Assembly (NCBI GenBank): GCA_036244855.1
Contig: BQKZ01000133.1
Location: forward strand, 135,334 to 148,939
DNA: 13,606 nt
Reading direction: 5' to 3'
Origin: Temnopleurus reevesii
Taxonomy: Eukaryota > Echinodermata > Echinoidea > Temnopleuroida > Temnopleuridae
Position 1 is the stretch's first letter, and the number at the start of each line of letters is the position of its first letter. The notes under the pieces are model-generated. The model made no database searches. It had not been told where the DNA came from and worked only from the letters and a program-made list of their open reading frames with translations. This document shows positions 11,701 through 13,606 of this stretch, one piece after another. The position numbers were made by a program, and so were the translations under genes.

Positions 11701-12756
11701 AATTCACCTCTGTATGGCGGCCATTTTGAATTTATGCAAATTACGCATTGATCCACAATTCCGATTTTGGTAAACTTTTGAAATGTTTTAGGGGGCTATT
11801 TGCAATCAAATACACTTGGTTTGGAAAGTTTTGCAATTTGTTTTGGGTTTAGCCATTTTTTTATCGTAAAATGACTGGCCTACTATGGCAAGTTATACAT
11901 TTATATAATTTTCAAGTTTATTTCTTCTTAATGCCAACACATAGCTGGCTGTAGCGAAAATTTATGAGCATTGCTTCTAAAAATGAGTCCACCATATAAA
12001 AAGTGAAAGATTGGACAAATTAATTGAACGTATAATAAAGTCCGATTGAATCGTGCGAATAGCAATATGCAACTATTGCATAATTAAGCACTGGAGAAAC
12101 TTATGATAACTTTGAGCAAAATAAAGAATGATTGAGATTAACAGTTAAGTCTTTCAACAACTATTATCTATAAAATAAACAATGTCGCTAGGCAAAATGG
12201 CGTTGCATAAAATACACTGTCTTTTCACAGTTAACTGCCTCCGAACAAAGAGTCATGTTGAATCATGTTGCTTCCGGGGGCCCTATGTGACTGGAGCTTA
12301 AAAAAAGTCGCGAGGTGTGCGATGGCCTTAACACATAAAATATGTATAACTGATACTCACTTCTTGAGGTAAACCATTGGATTGATATCGGAGCATTGGA
12401 AAAGTCTTCTCTACACACAGAGGGTATGCAGTTAAGACGAGTAAAGACGGTTCAGTGCATGCGACGTGTTGAGATTACATTACCATTTGGCGCCGTTGAT
12501 CACGTGGTTCAGACACGATTGTCCAATCTCCAAGGTGTGGGTCAACGCGGGCTACTAGTGGTACAAACAGCCGTTTTTAGATATGTGTGCTCATGCAATT
12601 TATCATTTTAGAGTAAAGCGCCTGATATTAACAAGCCAAAGGCTAACCCGTTACCGCTGTGATTGAACAATTGATTTCAAGAATTTTCGTTTGATAATTT
12701 ACCACTTTCGTAATAATATTATATTTAAATTATGTACGCTTCTTTGTAAAACACAC
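11700..12756. other. Unassigned AT-rich DNA
   Basis: 'atggcggccattttgaattt' at about 11713-11732 is typical of dispersed invertebrate repeats by feel only. A frame at 12396-12611 lacks recognisable motifs and splice context. No RNA gene was seen. Confidence 0.35.
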
Positions 12757-12939
12757 CAGGCACGCACCTAGGGGGGGGGGGGGGGCTATGAGGGCGCCAG
12801 CCCCCCGGGTCAGAGCCAGGGGAGCGCCAAAATTTGTTGAATAAATGCACTTATAAGGGGGCGCCAAAGGGGCAGGGGCGGCAAAATCTGTGCTCAGCCC
12901 CCCGGGGGCGCGAAGGGGGCGCCAAATTTGAGCTGATGA

Positions 12940-12973
<34 letters not shown>

Positions 12974-13164
12974 TGTTTTTTTTTTTTGCTTGTCAGCTCA
13001 GCCGAGGGGAGGGGGGCGCCACAATTTTTGCTCAGCCCCCCCGGGGGGCGCCAAATTTGAGGTAATGAATTTTTTTAATTTTGGTTGTCAGCTTAGCGGG
13101 GAGGGGCGGGGGCGCGAAATTTGGGCTCAGCCCCCCGGGTATGAAAATCCTGGGTGCGCGCCTG
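12757..13164. mobile_element. G-rich DNA element with terminal inverted repeats and internal tandem units
   Basis: The left end 'caggcacgcacctagg' (12757-12772) and right end 'cctgggtgcgcgcctg' (13149-13164) are inverted with two mismatches in 16. CACAC lies at both flanks. Inside, units of the type 'gggggcgccaaatttg' plus 'gctcagccccccggg' recur about four times, separated by T runs (12942-12972 and 12976-12987). The CAGG start with G-rich termini resembles hAT-type MITEs, but an 8-bp duplication is not seen. The long open frame here is a by-product of repeats. Confidence 0.72.
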
Positions 13165-13606
13165 CACACAATAGCAAACTATTTGTTCATATGATATAAC
13201 ATAATTGAATTCCAATAAAAGGAATGTGGATGGGATGAAGATATTGTTAAATGTTTATGTCATAATTATGCCATTGATTAATATCTAGTATTGTCATTTT
13301 GATTGTTAATGTATATTGCATTCGTTAACTACCTCTTCTTCTTCTTCTTCTTTGTTGAATTCCTCCGTTTGGTGGAGAATTACCGAGGTATCAGCAGTTT
13401 TGATGGGTTACAATGTACATGTATCAATTGATATCAGTTACAGTGTGCAGTGCTCTGCAGGGCCAATTGCAAGAAATGGTCTTATAGGGTCCAGTTTAGC
13501 TCTAGATGTGTTTTACGGAGGGCTTGTTTAGTTCTTGAAATTGTACCTCTATCATTGGGCATCTTCATAGGGGATTACTAGAATATTTTTTTCCACCTTG
13601 GTGACT
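13165..13606. other. Unassigned 3' end of window
   Basis: AT-rich DNA with a CTT microsatellite at 13333-13352. No exon, RNA gene or repeat termini were recognised. Confidence 0.4.

Noticed and set aside
12834..13199. Open frame of 121 codons over the G-rich element
   Set aside because: It is formed by internal tandem units and T runs, not by coding composition.
1..13606. CRISPR array, toxin-antitoxin or other prokaryotic-type defence locus
   Set aside because: The repeats are inverted or dispersed, not regularly spaced. There are no compact operon-like genes, and the gene has spliceosomal introns.

Overview
The window is animal nuclear DNA: it has introns with GT..AG borders, tRNA-derived SINEs, a LINE fragment, many small inverted-repeat DNA elements and an AT-rich background. 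The repeat style (tRNA-headed SINEs, TTAA-flanked foldback elements, 'agagggcgct' motifs, 'tttgaactttgacct' blocks) suggests a marine invertebrate deuterostome such as an echinoderm or hemichordate. That placement is an impression from repeats, not a proof.

One protein-coding gene can be supported, on the + strand. Its last five exons are 363-503, 2551-2707, 5621-5762, 6702-6850 and 8230-8576. Every junction is phase-compatible, all introns are GT..AG, and the join gives 311 codons and a TGA stop; the 5' part lies upstream of the window. The product has a long alpha-helical, TPR-like region, then a charged helix, and ends in a J-domain-like fold with an intact HPD motif at 8475-8483. A degraded second copy of the third visible exon lies in the next intron (6237-6343) and carries an in-frame stop.

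Most of the remaining identifiable sequence is repeats. Intron 504-2550: LINE-like 3' tail, a small element nested in it, a 251-bp MITE with exact 32-bp termini, and an unassigned stretch, then a MITE of the 'ctggtgttaaatttaacaccag' family. Intron 2708-5620: a series of TTAA-bounded elements, including a palindrome of about 1 kb around 4429-4442, then a tRNA-like SINE and a frameshifted LINE reverse-transcriptase C-terminus. Intron 5763-6701: simple repeats, the dead exon copy and a small MITE. Intron 6851-8229: a second MITE of the same family as the one before exon 2551, then several tRNA-like SINE heads.

After the stop codon (8577-13606) no gene was found. Two related inverted-repeat units, each followed by a SINE, occupy 8578-10600. 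A third SINE in the opposite orientation follows, then a block with nuclear-receptor-like half-sites, unassigned AT-rich DNA, and a G-rich element with terminal inverted repeats (12757-13164) that has an inverted partial copy at 9297-9413.

The most notable pattern is how closely mobile elements abut exon edges: within 8 nt of three splice donors, about 26 nt from one acceptor, and 1 nt after the stop codon. I saw no prokaryotic-type defence system, CRISPR array or intact transposase.
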